Origin: Azadirachta indica
Lineage: Eukaryota; Streptophyta; Magnoliopsida; Sapindales; Meliaceae
Direction of reading: 5' to 3'
NCBI GenBank assembly: GCA_022749755.1
Contig: CM040442.1
Span: 5,678,457 to 5,742,456 of the forward strand
DNA: 64,000 nt
A model generated the notes under the pieces. It made no database searches and was not told where the DNA came from. It saw only the letters and a program-made list of their open reading frames with translations. This document shows positions 36,778 through 49,010 of this stretch, piece after piece. The number at the start of each line of letters is the position of its first letter. Position 1 is the stretch's first letter. The position numbers and the translations under genes were made by a program.

Positions 36778-39700
36778 GTCTCTCTCTCTCTTTCTCTCTC
36801 CCTTCCGTCTCTCCTTACCTAAGTCTCTTCAAAATGAAAAAGCTGTAGACTTTTAAAGAGAATAACACGGGAGAAAACCCAGAGAGATAGAGAGATAAGG
36901 TGGCAGCTTTGGAGAAGATAGTTTCCTCAAAGAGAAACCAATATGTATTCTTACCAAAATAATATCTTTCTTTCACGCCCCGAAAGACAACAAACAAAAA
37001 TAAAAACCCTTCATCAAAATAAAAATATCATATTAAAAAAACAATTTTTTTTACCCACAAATTATTCTTCAATTAATTTCTTTAATGACAGTACTTAAAA
37101 CAGAGTAATCTGTTGTCAGAAAACAGCTACATAATATTTATATCAAACAAATTGTAAACAAAAAGACAAATTGCATGCAGATTAGTAGATTGCAGATGGA
37201 AGAGCAGTGAAAAGTTCAGATACAGTCGACGAAGGGAAAAACAGGTATCAAAAAATTGATCTTTGAAGCAAGTGTCCTAAAGAGGAGGTGGTGATTCACG
37301 GTGAGGAACGGGTGCGTGGGTGGGATGGAGATATTTTGCACTTTTTTTTTAATGCTTGTGGGGTTCTGCTTTTGTGGGTCGTTTGAAAGTTACTTGTGAG
37401 ATCCAAAGTTGTGCTACCGTGCGACTCGTTCATTCACTTGAAATTTTATTTTCTTTTTTAAAAAATCACCACTATTTTCCCAAAATTTAGCTACATTTCT
37501 TCATATATATATATATATATTATGCATTTATATATAGTCATTTTGATGTATTCATTATGCAATGAATTGGTAAGATTTTGGTTTTAGTAATTTGGATTAA
37601 TTTAGAACATTTAATTTATAAATTGAAACGAAAAATTGAGTATCGTTGAATCAAGTTGTGTTTCTTAAATTCTTGATTAAGATATTAATAATCAAAAAAT
37701 TAAAAAATTAATTTTATTTATTTTAATTCAGTTTAAATAAATAAAATTTATTGAAAATTCAATTTAAATTAGTGTTAATATGTTTATAAAATCTCAAAAA
37801 CATTATACTCTCGTAAAGGAATCATCTTCAATTTATTTCAAATTAAAGGATTAAGATTTTTTTAACTAAAACTCATAAGCACAAATCTTTAACTGTTGAT
37901 TTTATTTAAAATTAAATGGGATGGGATACATGTTATAGAAAATTATATGAAAAAAATCTCAACATTATGTTATTTTTGTTAATAAACCATATTATAAATT
38001 CAAACTTTGTACAGTTTGTCAAACCATAATTAGAAGAAGTGGGGGCTACTTTTGGGAACAGTTGTACTTTAATCACTTATGAATTAAACGCATTCTTAAT
38101 CATAATTAATTTTATTTACATGTAAATATAATGAAAATATATCATTTTCACAAAATTAATAATTTATTTCAGTCTCAATCAACAGCTGGTTTTGCAAATT
38201 GGTTTTTGGGAATGTGATTCTTGAGGGCTTCCTCATTGACTCACATGACCAAAAATGATTTCTAAAACCTTTTTTTTTTTTTTTGGTTTTCAAAGTCAAA
38301 GACTCAATTTTGGTGGCTTGCAAATCTCAATATAAGTTCCTCTACCACTTTCTTCGTAATGAGCTTAATTTAATTAAAATATAAACACTTGTGATGATTC
38401 AAATAAACAAATTTTTTATATAATAAGTTTTTTTTATTAAATTGAAGATAGATTTTGATGAATTTGATTACACATTTTAAAAAATTTTAAGAAATTTAAA
38501 AATATATGCAAAAAATTCTCTCATTAGATTTTGCAACTTTTTTTTTAATTGTAATTGACTGATTTCTTCTCTAACAAATTATTATTTTGCTCATTCTTCG
38601 TGAACGTGTTTTTTATTTATTTTCTATCAAGGAGAAATAATAGGTCAATGTTTATGATTTTATTATTTAACAAATTTATAATTATATTTTAATTCTTTTA
38701 TATAGTAAAACATTCTCTCTCTTTCTCTCTCTCTCTATATATATATATACACCATTAAAAAAATATTTAACATGATATGAAAATACTTAGATTAGTTATC
38801 TAAAAGAATCTTATAAGTTATTGTCAATATTGAACGATTTCTTTTCTTTACCTCATAATTTTATATCTTTCTCTTTTTTGTTTAGTATATTCTTCACCAC
38901 ATTTATAATTTGCACCCTTTTCTCTAAATAAACAATACAAATACGTAATCATTGACCCACAACTTGTTGTTAAAAAAAAAATTCAATAATATGCAAATTC
39001 TTATATAAATTTACATGTATAAATTAATAAAATAATATTATATTATTATTATATATTTTATTTTTATAATAATAGAAAATTAAAAGGTAAAATCGATTTT
39101 TTATAAGATTTTGTATTTCTAACAACGAGAATTATTATCATATTTTATTCGATTAAAAAATGTAACATATTGCCTTTAATAAAAATAGAATAAATATCAA
39201 TTATTGAAAACATAAAATAAATAGTATGCAGTGAAGGAAGTGGAAAGAGGGGACATATTTCACGTTTCACCATGGATTTTGATTCTTCAATTCGGTAATT
39301 AGTGCCCAGTAATCAAGGATAAGAATAAATTATTATTCCGGGGACGGCTTCATTCTGCTCCTGGTTCCAAGGGAGGGGCACAAAACTCCACGATTTTGAG
39401 TAAACAAAATGTCCTTTTATTTATTTATTTAATATTCTCCCATTTCATTTCAAGTCACCCCCCTAATTAAGAATACTTTTCCTTTATTCAATTTGCAAGT
39501 TGGAAAAAAAAAAAAAAGATTCGTTTTATAAAATTTAGGGCATGATTTGGGGTGCAATTTGTGCTACGGCATCCTGTTCATATTATATCAAAATAGGTTT
39601 AGAAGTGATAATCCCAGATCATATAATATAAATTGACGCAATATATAATAATATAATTAATAAAAATAAATAAATTAAATCATGTAAAAATTAATAAATA

Positions 39701-40479
39701 AATAAATTTGTATATTTAACGTTATTTAAATAAAATATTAAATTAATATATATTTAATTCATTGATTACTCATTTATTAAACTAGTCGTATTTGTACCAT
39801 GAAATAAACAATATCATTCAATTCAACCTAATTTTAATCCATCATATTAAATGAGGCCCTCACGTTTTTTTAAATAGATTCAAGAGTTTAGAATTTTTCC
39901 AGCCGTTTAAGTTTTTAAATTATATATTTAACTTACACAATATCAAATTAAAATTATATAATTGAGTTTTAAGTTTAATATCAAAGTATTATCCTATATA
40001 CTAAACAAGTCTTACATGTATGTATTGGTGTATATAGAAATTGTGTATAACAGAATTAAGTATATTTTTATACCCACTTCTTTTAATTTAATTGCAATTT
40101 CTTAATTTTGTAGACGACAAGCATTCTCTTTTATGTCCTTTTTAAGAATAAATATTAGTAATTTTTGAGATGTTAAATTATTAATAATATTTTTTCAAAA
40201 ATAATATAACAATATTATATTAATACCACATGTTCTATTAACAATATTATATTAATGATAAGTACAACATAACCTTAAGGTGTGTTTGGTGTTACCCACC
40301 AAAAATAACTAATTCACGTAAAAATGCAATATTCTTATTTCACTTAATTTAAATTTTAGATATTGCATATAACCCCATTTGACTTAATTTTATTGATATC
40401 TTTACCTCAATGTCGTGAGGTTAGATTTTTATCATTATCATGCATTATTTGTGAAAGTAATTTTTTTATATATTTAAAT

Positions 40480-40880
40480 AATATTTGTTTTTTTTTAAGC
40501 TTAAATATAATTAAAATTTAAATTTAATTGAAATATGAATATAATTATCACCTTAAAGGTTTGAATATAAATGTTAAATTATTTATTTTTATAAAAACAA
40601 AAAAAATCTAAAATTAGTATGGTGACATATATGCTCTAAAAAAATTGAAACTAATATGTTAAATTGTTAACATATATAAATATTAAGTAATAAATTAAAA
40701 GTATTATTGATAAATAAAATATTTAATCGATTCAGATATTTGGATATTCATATTTAAAATAAAATTTTTTAACTTAATTACATTCAATAAGTATTTAGAT
40801 ATAAATTAAAAACAAACAGTTAATAGTTAAATAAAATTATTTATACTTAAGTAAAAAAAAAATAAAAAATAAAACCATTA
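40480..40880. mobile_element. Second member of the hAT-like element family (inverted relative to 11708-12432)
   Basis: Read on the minus strand, this stretch aligns with both arms of the insertion at 11708-12432. One shared arm includes TAATTAARTTAAAAAWTTT and AAATATYTGAAT. The other includes GCATATATGTCA followed by CATACTAATTTTAGA-like sequence, and a TTAAATTTTAATTA-type stretch. The middle is shorter here. The ends are not defined. Confidence 0.55.
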
Positions 40881-41789
40881 GAATTGATCACTCCTTATAT
40901 GAAAATAGATTCTTCATTTTAGTTTGAATTGGACTTAATATTAGAATCTACGCCCCGTTTGTTTGTAAGAAGCCATAACCATCAAAAGACCATTTATTTT
41001 ATTTGTCAAACAAACACCTTTTCAAAATTAGAAGATAAAAAAAGAAAGCATGTACAACTTGAACTTCCAAAGTAGTGAAATTGAAGTTTGAAAGCGGTAG
41101 GAAGTTGGTGGAGGAAGAAGCCAAAAACCAAAAAGTGCTTATTTGAGAAGCCCTTCTATAATGGTGAGGTGACTCGTGATGAAAAGCATGTAGCTCGTGA
41201 ATTTAATAAATAGCATTCAAAACTTAATCAAATCAAATCAAATTTGGTTAAGGTAGCAATCACACATATATATAGAAGACCGATATCTCATTCTCATAGA
41301 AAGGTCATAGGTTATATAATATCTTTGATTCTCTAGTAGTTTTCATTTATAAGTTTTAAAGATTGTGATTTTATTCTAATTAGGTTAGAAATGTTTGATA
41401 AAAGTTAATATATATATGTATATGGACCCATATATATATATATAATTTCAATTACTGTTACCCTCTTTATTAAAATTATTAATTAAATCAGATATTGAAA
41501 ATTTATAATCTCGCAATATTATCATATTGACGAGACAGAACTGTCTTGCCTAAAATTTTTTGAAATTCGACGAGTTGGATAAGATTTTGACAAATCATTC
41601 CTAAATAATTATATTATAAAAATGAGAAATAAAATATCATTAAAAATATATTTTTTTATATAAACTAAAAATAATGCATGCAATAATACGTACGAAAGAG
41701 TGTTAAAAGAATATTCATTTTAGGTCTGCATCAAAGCTCGTTAAAATTTGTCAATAATTATTTATATTTTTATATTTTTAAATTACAAA

Positions 41790-42450
41790 AGTTAGACTCA
41801 GAATTGTGCCATAAACCTAAAATGGAAAAGCATTGAGTCCCAATCTTTTACCCTACAGCTTGCGATGAACGGTCCAAAATCAATTTGATTGGGATGAGGG
41901 GGGCCAGTGCACGTTCCGGTCCCCACACCAACGATGAATTGAAAGTCCACGTCGCCAAAAGTTTGAAGGGAAGGTGTTGAGTCATCGACCCACCCGAGAT
42001 TTGATATCACGAATTTCAGCATGTAATCTGCCCACCACATACGGACAAAACGGAATATCGTTGCCACACGTCACTTCCATTCTTTCTGTTATGCGACAAC
42101 CCTGTCATGTTAAAAAGACCCTGGGTTTTGTACGCTTCCTCAATTCCAGTTACGTAGATCTTGACACGCGGCCTGAGCGGTAATGATCTTGCCACGTCAG
42201 TGAAAAGGGGCCCCCTCGCCTCTAGTGCTGCTAAAATGTAATCATTTAGTATGGGCCCGAAACAAAAGTTTCTTGTACTGTTTAGCGGTTTGGTATCTTG
42301 TGAGCCAGTTATTGGGCCCACTGCGATGAATCCGGGCCAGCTGGTCAGAACAAACCTTTTTTTGGTGCTTTTCTTGGTCCAACTCATGTAAAATGTAATA
42401 TTGAAAGCATGTAACATATATGAATAAATTTTGACAAATTTATTCATAAA
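41790..42450. other. Isolated GC-rich island in the desert
   Basis: About 650 bp of clearly higher GC content than its surroundings. Open frames occur on both strands in different registers (41798-42067 and 42016-42447 on minus, 41974-42183 on plus), which is what GC-rich non-coding sequence produces. None has a recognisable motif. It contains ACGT-core elements, including GCCACGTCA near 42191 and GACACGCGGCC near 42161. It lies about 3 kb downstream of CSE and about 5 kb upstream of NTT. It could be a distal regulatory region, an unrecognised gene relic, or an old insertion. Confidence 0.5.
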
Positions 42451-43424
42451 CCATTAATACACTTTTCATTTTAATGTAATTTTCTTTTTTTTTTTTCAAC
42501 TATCATGTAATAATAACCACTCTGGCTAAGTCCGAGTGGCCATCATTTCTCAATAAAGAATCAAGTCTTTAAACTTTATTTCCTATCTTAGGTGGAACTC
42601 ATTTTAAGTGGAGTGTATTATATTAGAATGGAAATAAATTTTCTTTCTCTGTGAAGGCACGTATCCCTTTTGATAGATATCATTTAAATTAAATGTAGAT
42701 ATTCCAACGACATAAATTTAACTCAATCAAAACTCCTCAATTTCTGATAAATTTCTAATACAATATTAATATATTATATATGTAATATGTAATATTTAAA
42801 AATATATATATTATGTAATAATAAGGTTAATTATTCCATGACAAACCAAATAGATATAATAACATAGTATTTTTAACAATTTATATGATATGATTCAATA
42901 TGATCCACAAGCAATAGAATTGATCGACTAAAATCATTAGACATGAAATTGAGATAACTAATTGTTATAAATATAAGAAAGGTACTTCAAAATGCCAAAT
43001 CTCTTATAAATCTATTGTAATTTTTTTTTAAAAAAAAACTTTTATATAACAATAAAAAATTTAATTTATAAAACACCAAATTTTTATCCCTTAACTTATA
43101 TTATTACTCGAATTCAATGATCTAAAAGCGTTAAATACACTTTAAATCACCTGAGTTATGTCATAACTAAACAAGTTAAAAAAAACTATGAACGAATAAA
43201 ATCTATGCACCCAAGGTCCAAGGCATTATCAAGTTACAATAATCATTAAGGCCCAGGCCCAGGCCCAATAACAAGCAATTAAGAAAAATAATTCACGTAG
43301 AATAAAAGCATCAAAACAACGTGAAACATTAATAGTTCCATTCATTATCTTATTACATCATATGATAATTGTTGTTTTTTTTCCCCAATATTAAACACTT
43401 TTTTAGGCTAATTAATTTAGTAAT

Positions 43425-45304
43425 TTAACCATTTTTAGGCCCATACCTCTCAACCCTCTCATCAATCCACTCCCTCATATCCTTCAACACAAGGTTAGCA
43501 TTTTCATCGGGCTCTCCTTGAATCAAAGAATGGTACATCCCATCATACATTCTGATGCTCTTGTCCGCACTGGATGCCTTCTCATACAACAGCTGGGATG
43601 ACGTTGGGCACGTCACCCCATCAGCTGTCCCGTGCACTGTCAAAAACGGCACCGTTACTCTTGAGAAGTTATCCTGTATGTACTGGCACACCCTAGCTAT
43701 TTCTCTCATGGTCCCCACCCTTGGTTTTCCTGTGTATCTTCTTGGATTTGATGCTATGATCTTCAGTTTTTCAGGGTCTTTGATGGCTTTTCCTACCATT
43801 TTGTTATCAGGCATTGCTGCCCACGTGTCAGCCAGTCCGAAGAGGAGACCGTACATGAAGAGATGAAGTTTACTAGGTTTCATGTTCTCCGGGATGACGA
43901 ATAGTGGGGCCGAGAAGATCAAGCCCGTCCACGTGTTGGGCTCCGATTGAAAATACATCAGCATTGTGGCAGCCCCACCCATGGACTCACCGAATAAGAA
44001 AGCTGGCAAGTCCTTGTATGGTTCGCTGCATCGCACGTGCTCGAAGAATGATAAGGACGCAGCAGCAACCTTCTCCATGTCACCTACATATAAAACCACA
44101 AAGCTTGAGGCATTTGAATTTTTTTTTTTTTTAAATTCATTTTCGATTCAATGCGCTAATCATGCAAATTTTATAAAACTTCTATTCATACAAACAAATA
44201 CAACAATATTTTGTTATTGTAAAATGTTTTACATAATTTTTTTACTCACATAAAAAGTGTAGAACCTACAATAATGTTATAATAATGTCACGAAACATAT
44301 AAATTAATAAATTTAGATACTTGATATTATTGCTTTTAATTAGTACCTAAAATTTGTATAAAGTAATATCGTTAATGGATAAGATCAAACAAATTAATGC
44401 ATATTGTATATTTATCACTTTACAAACAAGAAAATGTGCAAACATTTACGTCCAAAGAAACTAAAAGCACACAAAAATTATAAATAACATAAGACTGTGA
44501 CGGGTGAGATCTTATTATTTGATGTTACTACTCATCAAATGAAATAAACATACATTTTTAAGAATAAATTTTTAAAACATTTACATAATCAACCATCTTA
44601 AATCTTTTACATTGATCATACCCTTCTTTATATAAAAAAACAAAATAAACTTTTATCTTTTAAGAATTATGTAAGAATTTTTTTTAAAAAAAAAAAAATA
44701 TATATATATATCCACATGAATCTAATCCACAAATGACAAGGAATCTAATCCACAAATAGATTGTCTATGTTAAAAGATTCTAAAATATATATATATATAT
44801 ATATTTTAAATCTTCTTGTAAAAGCAAGCAGTAGCTATTTCATTTAAGTCATCACCTACTACGACCTTCATCAAACAACACAGAATTATTTAACCTAATT
44901 CTCTTGCTCTAATCATGTCTAATCTTCACTTAGAATTGATCAAAATTCAATGAGGGCTTGACTGTCGGTGATCACCTACCTAGATAGCATTGTATGCCGT
45001 CTGATCGGCCGTGACCCAGAAGATCAGCGGCGTAAACAGCGTAACCCCACGTAGCAAAGTTGATGCAAATCTTCTGAAACATCCACCCGGTGTCCGATCC
45101 ATAGCCGTGAGTCATGTACACCGACGCCTTGATCTTCTGATCCAACGGTATGAAACTCTGCGTAAAGAGTTTCCCGTGGGGCGTTTCGAAATATTCCTTG
45201 GTGTTTCGAACACCCTGTGACGTGTAGTACTCCTCTTCCGGCGCGTGCCCCCAGAAATTCGGTGGGGTTTCGGGCTGCGTTTCGCCTTGCGTTTCTGGCG
45301 GCAT
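43425..45304 (-). CDS. CSE: Caffeoylshikimate esterase (monoacylglycerol-lipase-like alpha/beta hydrolase)
   Basis: Two exons, 44980-45304 and 43425-44083, giving 327 residues from the ATG at 45304 (MPPETQGE). CSE hydrolyses caffeoyl shikimate to caffeate and shikimate in lignin biosynthesis. The same protein was first described as lysophospholipase 2. Visible: the family start FWGHAPEEEYYTSQGVRN, the oxyanion region MTHGYGSDTGW, AADLLGHGRSDG, the nucleophile elbow LFGESMGGAA (Ser), the acid in VHGTADGVTCP (Asp), and the catalytic His in YDGMYHSLIQGEP. Length matches the family. The intron falls in LG/DM after the GIQCYL motif, with phase kept. In Arabidopsis (from memory, AT1G52760) CSE also neighbours NPH3 and DUF2921 genes. 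It could instead be another MAGL paralogue, but the wording is strongly CSE-like. Confidence 0.92.
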
Positions 45305-46779
45305 CTTTCTCAGATTTTTCTTTGCTTTTTTGAGGATTTCGGGGTGCCTCCGGATGGGTTTATGAATAAAGTGAAGAGTTTCGAAACGCGTTTTTGATGG
45401 AGAGTGGATTGGTTTTATAAAGGAAAAAGAAGAGGGAGAGTATTTTGAAATGGGGTTTCACCAACCAAAGAGTTGGTTTGGAAGTGGGTGAGGGGAGTTG
45501 GTGAGGTGATTTTGATGGCTAAAGTGGTTTAATTGGGCCCACCACTAAGGTTAATTATTGAATATTTTAATAAATAATTATTGAGATTTTTTTTTTTATG
45601 TTTACATGTTAAATTATAAATTTATTAATTTTAATAAAGCAAAATTAGTTGGTAATTCTTAGCTATCAATAAGCCGTGTCTACTATTTATGTGCAAGAAA
45701 TCTTTGTATGTCTTTAGTTACTATATTTATTTTGAATAATTTTTTACACTCTGGTTATTATATTAATTAAATGTGATTTATAACTTTTGACTTTTGACTT
45801 TTACATTCATTAACCAAGGAATCTAAGTAAGCAAGACGACACCATCTCGGATAGGATTGACCACCCTTCACTTGGACGTGGGTCCTACATTCACCAACCG
45901 CCTATCAACTGGTCAATAGTCTGTTATAATTTGGTAATGGTAGAGGGGCCGGTCCGGTTTATAAACCGGTTGGGTAAGAGACTATTCGGTTCAATTTAAT
46001 TTATTTAATAATTATAATCTATTATTGTGGACTATTAGCTCATAAATAACAAGTGTGAAGTATAATTAACATAAAAGTTAATCAAGCGTGAATTTTTTTG
46101 TTTAAAAAATAGTTATATCTCATATTATTAAAGAGTTCAAGTATAATTTTTAAATATATATAAGTATCAAGTTAATAAAAATTTATTTTAAAAAATTAAA
46201 TAATAAATTTATACTTATATGACTACTCAAATGTGATTTTATTAATATTCTTATTGATATTTTATATTTCTAATTGTCAATTAGAATTATTTATAACAGA
46301 TATAAACTAATTATATTTTGTTAATAATTTGAATATTTGTTTAATAAGAGAGATTGTATATTATTTTTATAGTAGTTAGAAGGCAAATCTAAGAAGATAA
46401 ATGGAGGGTAGTAAGGAAAAATAAAATATTTGCTTTGATAGATATCCATCTACATATCTTGTTTCTATATCATCAACCTTTTTTTATTAAATAGTATAAA
46501 TGAATTGAAATAGAGAAATCTAATAAAAATATGACACTATAATTATAAATTTTTGTATTTTTTTTCTCGTTCTTATTATAAAGCTAAGAATAAAGCCTTA
46601 TTCAAAGGCTTAGGGACTAATCAATTTTTTGACCACTTTGCATTACAGTTAGTAATATTTCCATGTTAATAGCATTTGATTGCATTAATTTTCTTCAAAC
46701 ATGTAAATGTTTCAAGCAATTCCTCGAATAAAAATCGACAACACTAAACAGAACAGTTTGATCTTCTGTTGCTCTCTAT
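45305..46779. other. CSE upstream region
   Basis: About 1.5 kb holding the CSE promoter. A perfect 16-bp palindrome CCGGTTTATAAACCGG lies at 45956-45971 in a GC-richer patch (45820-45990). The remainder is AT-rich with no gene. Confidence 0.6.
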
Positions 46780-47160
46780 TCCAAGTTCCACATCTGAACA
46801 TTCTGAGTACTTGTAATGTTGCCCTGGAATTGAAAGCAGTTCATATGTGAGCTCCAAGTTCAGACATTTAAGATTCACCGAGGCCTTCGTCTCTTTTGGC
46901 AGCTCTTTTATTCCAGTGCATGATAGATGAAAATGTTGTAATTGGAAACACCGAATTCTGAAATCCCTGATGGCAATTCCATCACATAAAGATTATATGA
47001 GAGGTGTAGAACTTTGAGAGAAAGCGTGAATTGGAATAAGTTAATTTCTGCCTAAGCTGTATAGCCTGGAAGATTAGACTTGTCAATTTCCTGGGACTTT
47101 ACAATTTGCAATTCATTGCCCTGGAAAGCCAACTTGTTTGATATATTACGGCAAATTTAT
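46780..47160 (-). pseudogene. CC-NBS-LRR (RPS5-like) relic: coiled-coil tail joined to LRR, no NB-ARC
   Basis: Read on the minus strand, 47060-47160 encodes a fragment like the coiled-coil end of RPS5-type resistance proteins (NELQ, then SQEIDKSNLPGY). It is followed directly by leucine-rich-repeat sequence: LSLKVLHLSYNLYVMELPSG, then after a frame change CTGIKELPKETKASVNLKCL. In an intact gene these parts are separated by the NB-ARC domain, which is missing. Stops and frame changes are frequent. The LRR motif spacing and the ELP..TKA.VNLKCLNL signature are what identify the family. It is non-functional. Confidence 0.8.
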
Positions 47161-47378
47161 TTTTGTTTAAGATAATTTTCCAGGAAAAACATGAGCAAGT
47201 AATGAGGCTGAAATTGGTGACATTCAATTAACTACAATCTGAATGCCAAATGCTATTGCTGTACATGTTCAGTTCGAAATAACATCAACTTGAAAAAGAA
47301 TGAGTGGTAAAATAATAACATGTAGATTATATCAAAACAATCAAATAATGGATTCAAATGTGCAACTTCAAAGATTCG

Positions 47379-48355
47379 TCACTCAACGTATGGCAAATAA
47401 TCATCTTCAGATTGCCTACTACAGAGAAAATAAGTAGCGTTGATCCACTGTGGATGCACCAAACACTTGTTCTCCTGGTCCGCCCATCTGCAACTCAGTT
47501 TCTGCATCTAATGAGACCACATGTGTAACGAAGAGTCAATTACACTGTTGTAATTGTAGCTTCCATCTACCTGCCCTGGACCAAATCCAAGGAAGCTCCT
47601 CACCATCACTGAACAACAATGAACACCCCATGAGAACTCCACTATGAACCTTCGCCAAGTACTTTCCCAACATCTCTCTTGGAGCGATTCTCAGGACGGT
47701 CAAAATATAACTAACGAACTGTTTTCAGAATTCCAAGGATATTTGCCAATACCCCATTACTTTCTCTTTCACCTATCTTGTCTTCAGAATAAGATATGTC
47801 GTCATTTTTGCTTCCTTTAAAGTAATCGTACCTACTTATTACAATCAATTTCTCCGAGTGATCAGTCCACACACTCTCAGTATCATCAAGAATAACAACT
47901 CCTCTTTCCCGTTCTAACACAAGATTGAGATTCTTTCTCTCGGTCTGGCAACTTAGTAACCTCTAGCGCATAATCTCGAGAACCCATAGTGCAGACATAC
48001 ATCTCAAACGTTGTGCTTGTCTCCTCAAGAAAATTGCGAATAAAAGGCGTCAACTTCCACGAGAAACCCATACTCTGCAAATTGATCAAACTCCCCTCTG
48101 ATATATTTTCCAGAGAATCCACACGCTTCTTCAAATACTGCTAGTCAGAAGACAACTTTGTAAGCTTTCGAGAGTGAAGTAAGGTGTGATCCAGATCGAG
48201 AACCAAGTGATCAGAAGCTAGCCCGAAAGTTTCACAACACTTTGTTACAGAGAACGCACGTACCTTTAAGAACTACAGAATGAGGACATGATCGCTGCTC
48301 CCCTGGAACCAAAGCTAGCCAGGAGAGGCGAATTTTTCTCCTCTGTGGTACTCAT
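47379..48355 (-). pseudogene. Degraded FCP1/CPL4-like RNA polymerase II CTD phosphatase copy, intronless
   Basis: On the minus strand, translated blocks appear in the family order. A start MSTTEEKNSP (ATG at 48355) is followed by the cysteine motif CPHSVVLKGTCVLC and the catalytic signature LVLDLDHTLLHS (DxDxT, near 48190-48215). An in-frame TAG follows, then QYLKKRVDSLENISEGSL, FIRNFLEETSTTFEMYV, CTMGSRDYALEV, and after a frame change and small deletion GVVILDDTESVWTDHSEKL. LYFDRPENRSKRDV comes next. The BRCT-like end (VTHVVSLDAETE, LVHPQWINATYFLCSRQSED) stops at 47379. CTD phosphatases dephosphorylate the polymerase II tail. This copy has at least one internal stop, several frame changes and missing pieces, so it cannot encode that enzyme as read. 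All domains lie within 1 kb with no introns visible, which suggests a retrocopy or a decayed member of an intronless subfamily. Confidence 0.82.
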
Positions 48356-48639
48356 TGCTGCAACTGCTAATGAATTTTTTTCGTTTTCAGTATAAAGGAT
48401 AGGATCTGACACGCACACACATATATATATATTTATGATCCCTAATGAGTGAGGAATTTACTTATATTTATGATTCCTGAGTTAGGACATTGTGAGTGAG
48501 GGATTTATATATAAATTCCTGAATGAGAACAATACCAATATATAGTAATCTTGATTTTTTGACTCGTTATTATCTAAAATCCGGATACTTTATACGCCAA
48601 TAATTCCTATTAAATCGTCCCGGAGAAATCTCTGAACTT

Positions 48640-49010
48640 CTTCAAGAGTAAAATCTAGACCACAATTGTTGGCTCAGTAGGCCTTTCATCTACTGGATCT
48701 TCAGTATCCTCTCAGCAACATCCCTTGAAATCTTCTTCACCTTTTAAATCATCCAAGACCTGCAGCAGTTTTACAACTTTTTCTTCGAACTTATATATCT
48801 TGACTTGCACTTGCTGGGGCAGTAGCCTGAAAGACAAAATTTGTCAATTTCCTGAGACTTAATTAGCAGTATGCAATTCATTGACTTCAATTTCCGCAGC
48901 TTGGACCCTGGAAAACCAACATTCAACCTGGTGAAGCCTTTTCATTTGTCGTTGTTCAGCAATGACAACCCAAATTATTCCTTGATTCCATCAATTTTTG
49001 CAATTTATTC
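48640..49010 (-). pseudogene. CC-NBS-LRR (RPS5-like) relic: coiled-coil to pre-P-loop region
   Basis: On the minus strand three frames together encode the typical RPS5-like N-terminal order: AEQRQMKRLHQVECWFSRVQ, SQEIDKFCLSGYCPSKCKSR, KVVKLLQVLDDLKGEEDFKG, EDTEDPVDERPTEPTIV. The P-loop that should come next is absent. The sequence turns into unrelated DNA near 48640 and then into the CTD-phosphatase relic. Stops and frame changes make it non-functional. It shares an alignable stretch (around CAATGAATTGCA to CAGGAAATTGACAA) with the relic at 47060-47160, so two resistance-gene copies contributed. Confidence 0.82.

Larger units (their letters stand above)
36778..43424. other. AT-rich desert between NTT and CSE
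   Basis: About 6.6 kb. Next to 36778 is the NTT leader, with CT-rich runs at 36779-36802. The rest is AT-rich and non-coding, with TA runs (near 37505-37520 and 38735-38750), a transposon relative (about 40480-40880) and one GC-rich island (41790-42450), annotated separately. No gene is supported. Confidence 0.65.

Noticed and set aside
41798..42447. Overlapping 89- and 143-codon frames on the minus strand
   Set aside because: They lie in different registers of a GC-rich island that also has plus-strand frames. No domain, no homologue I recognise and no convincing splice structure.
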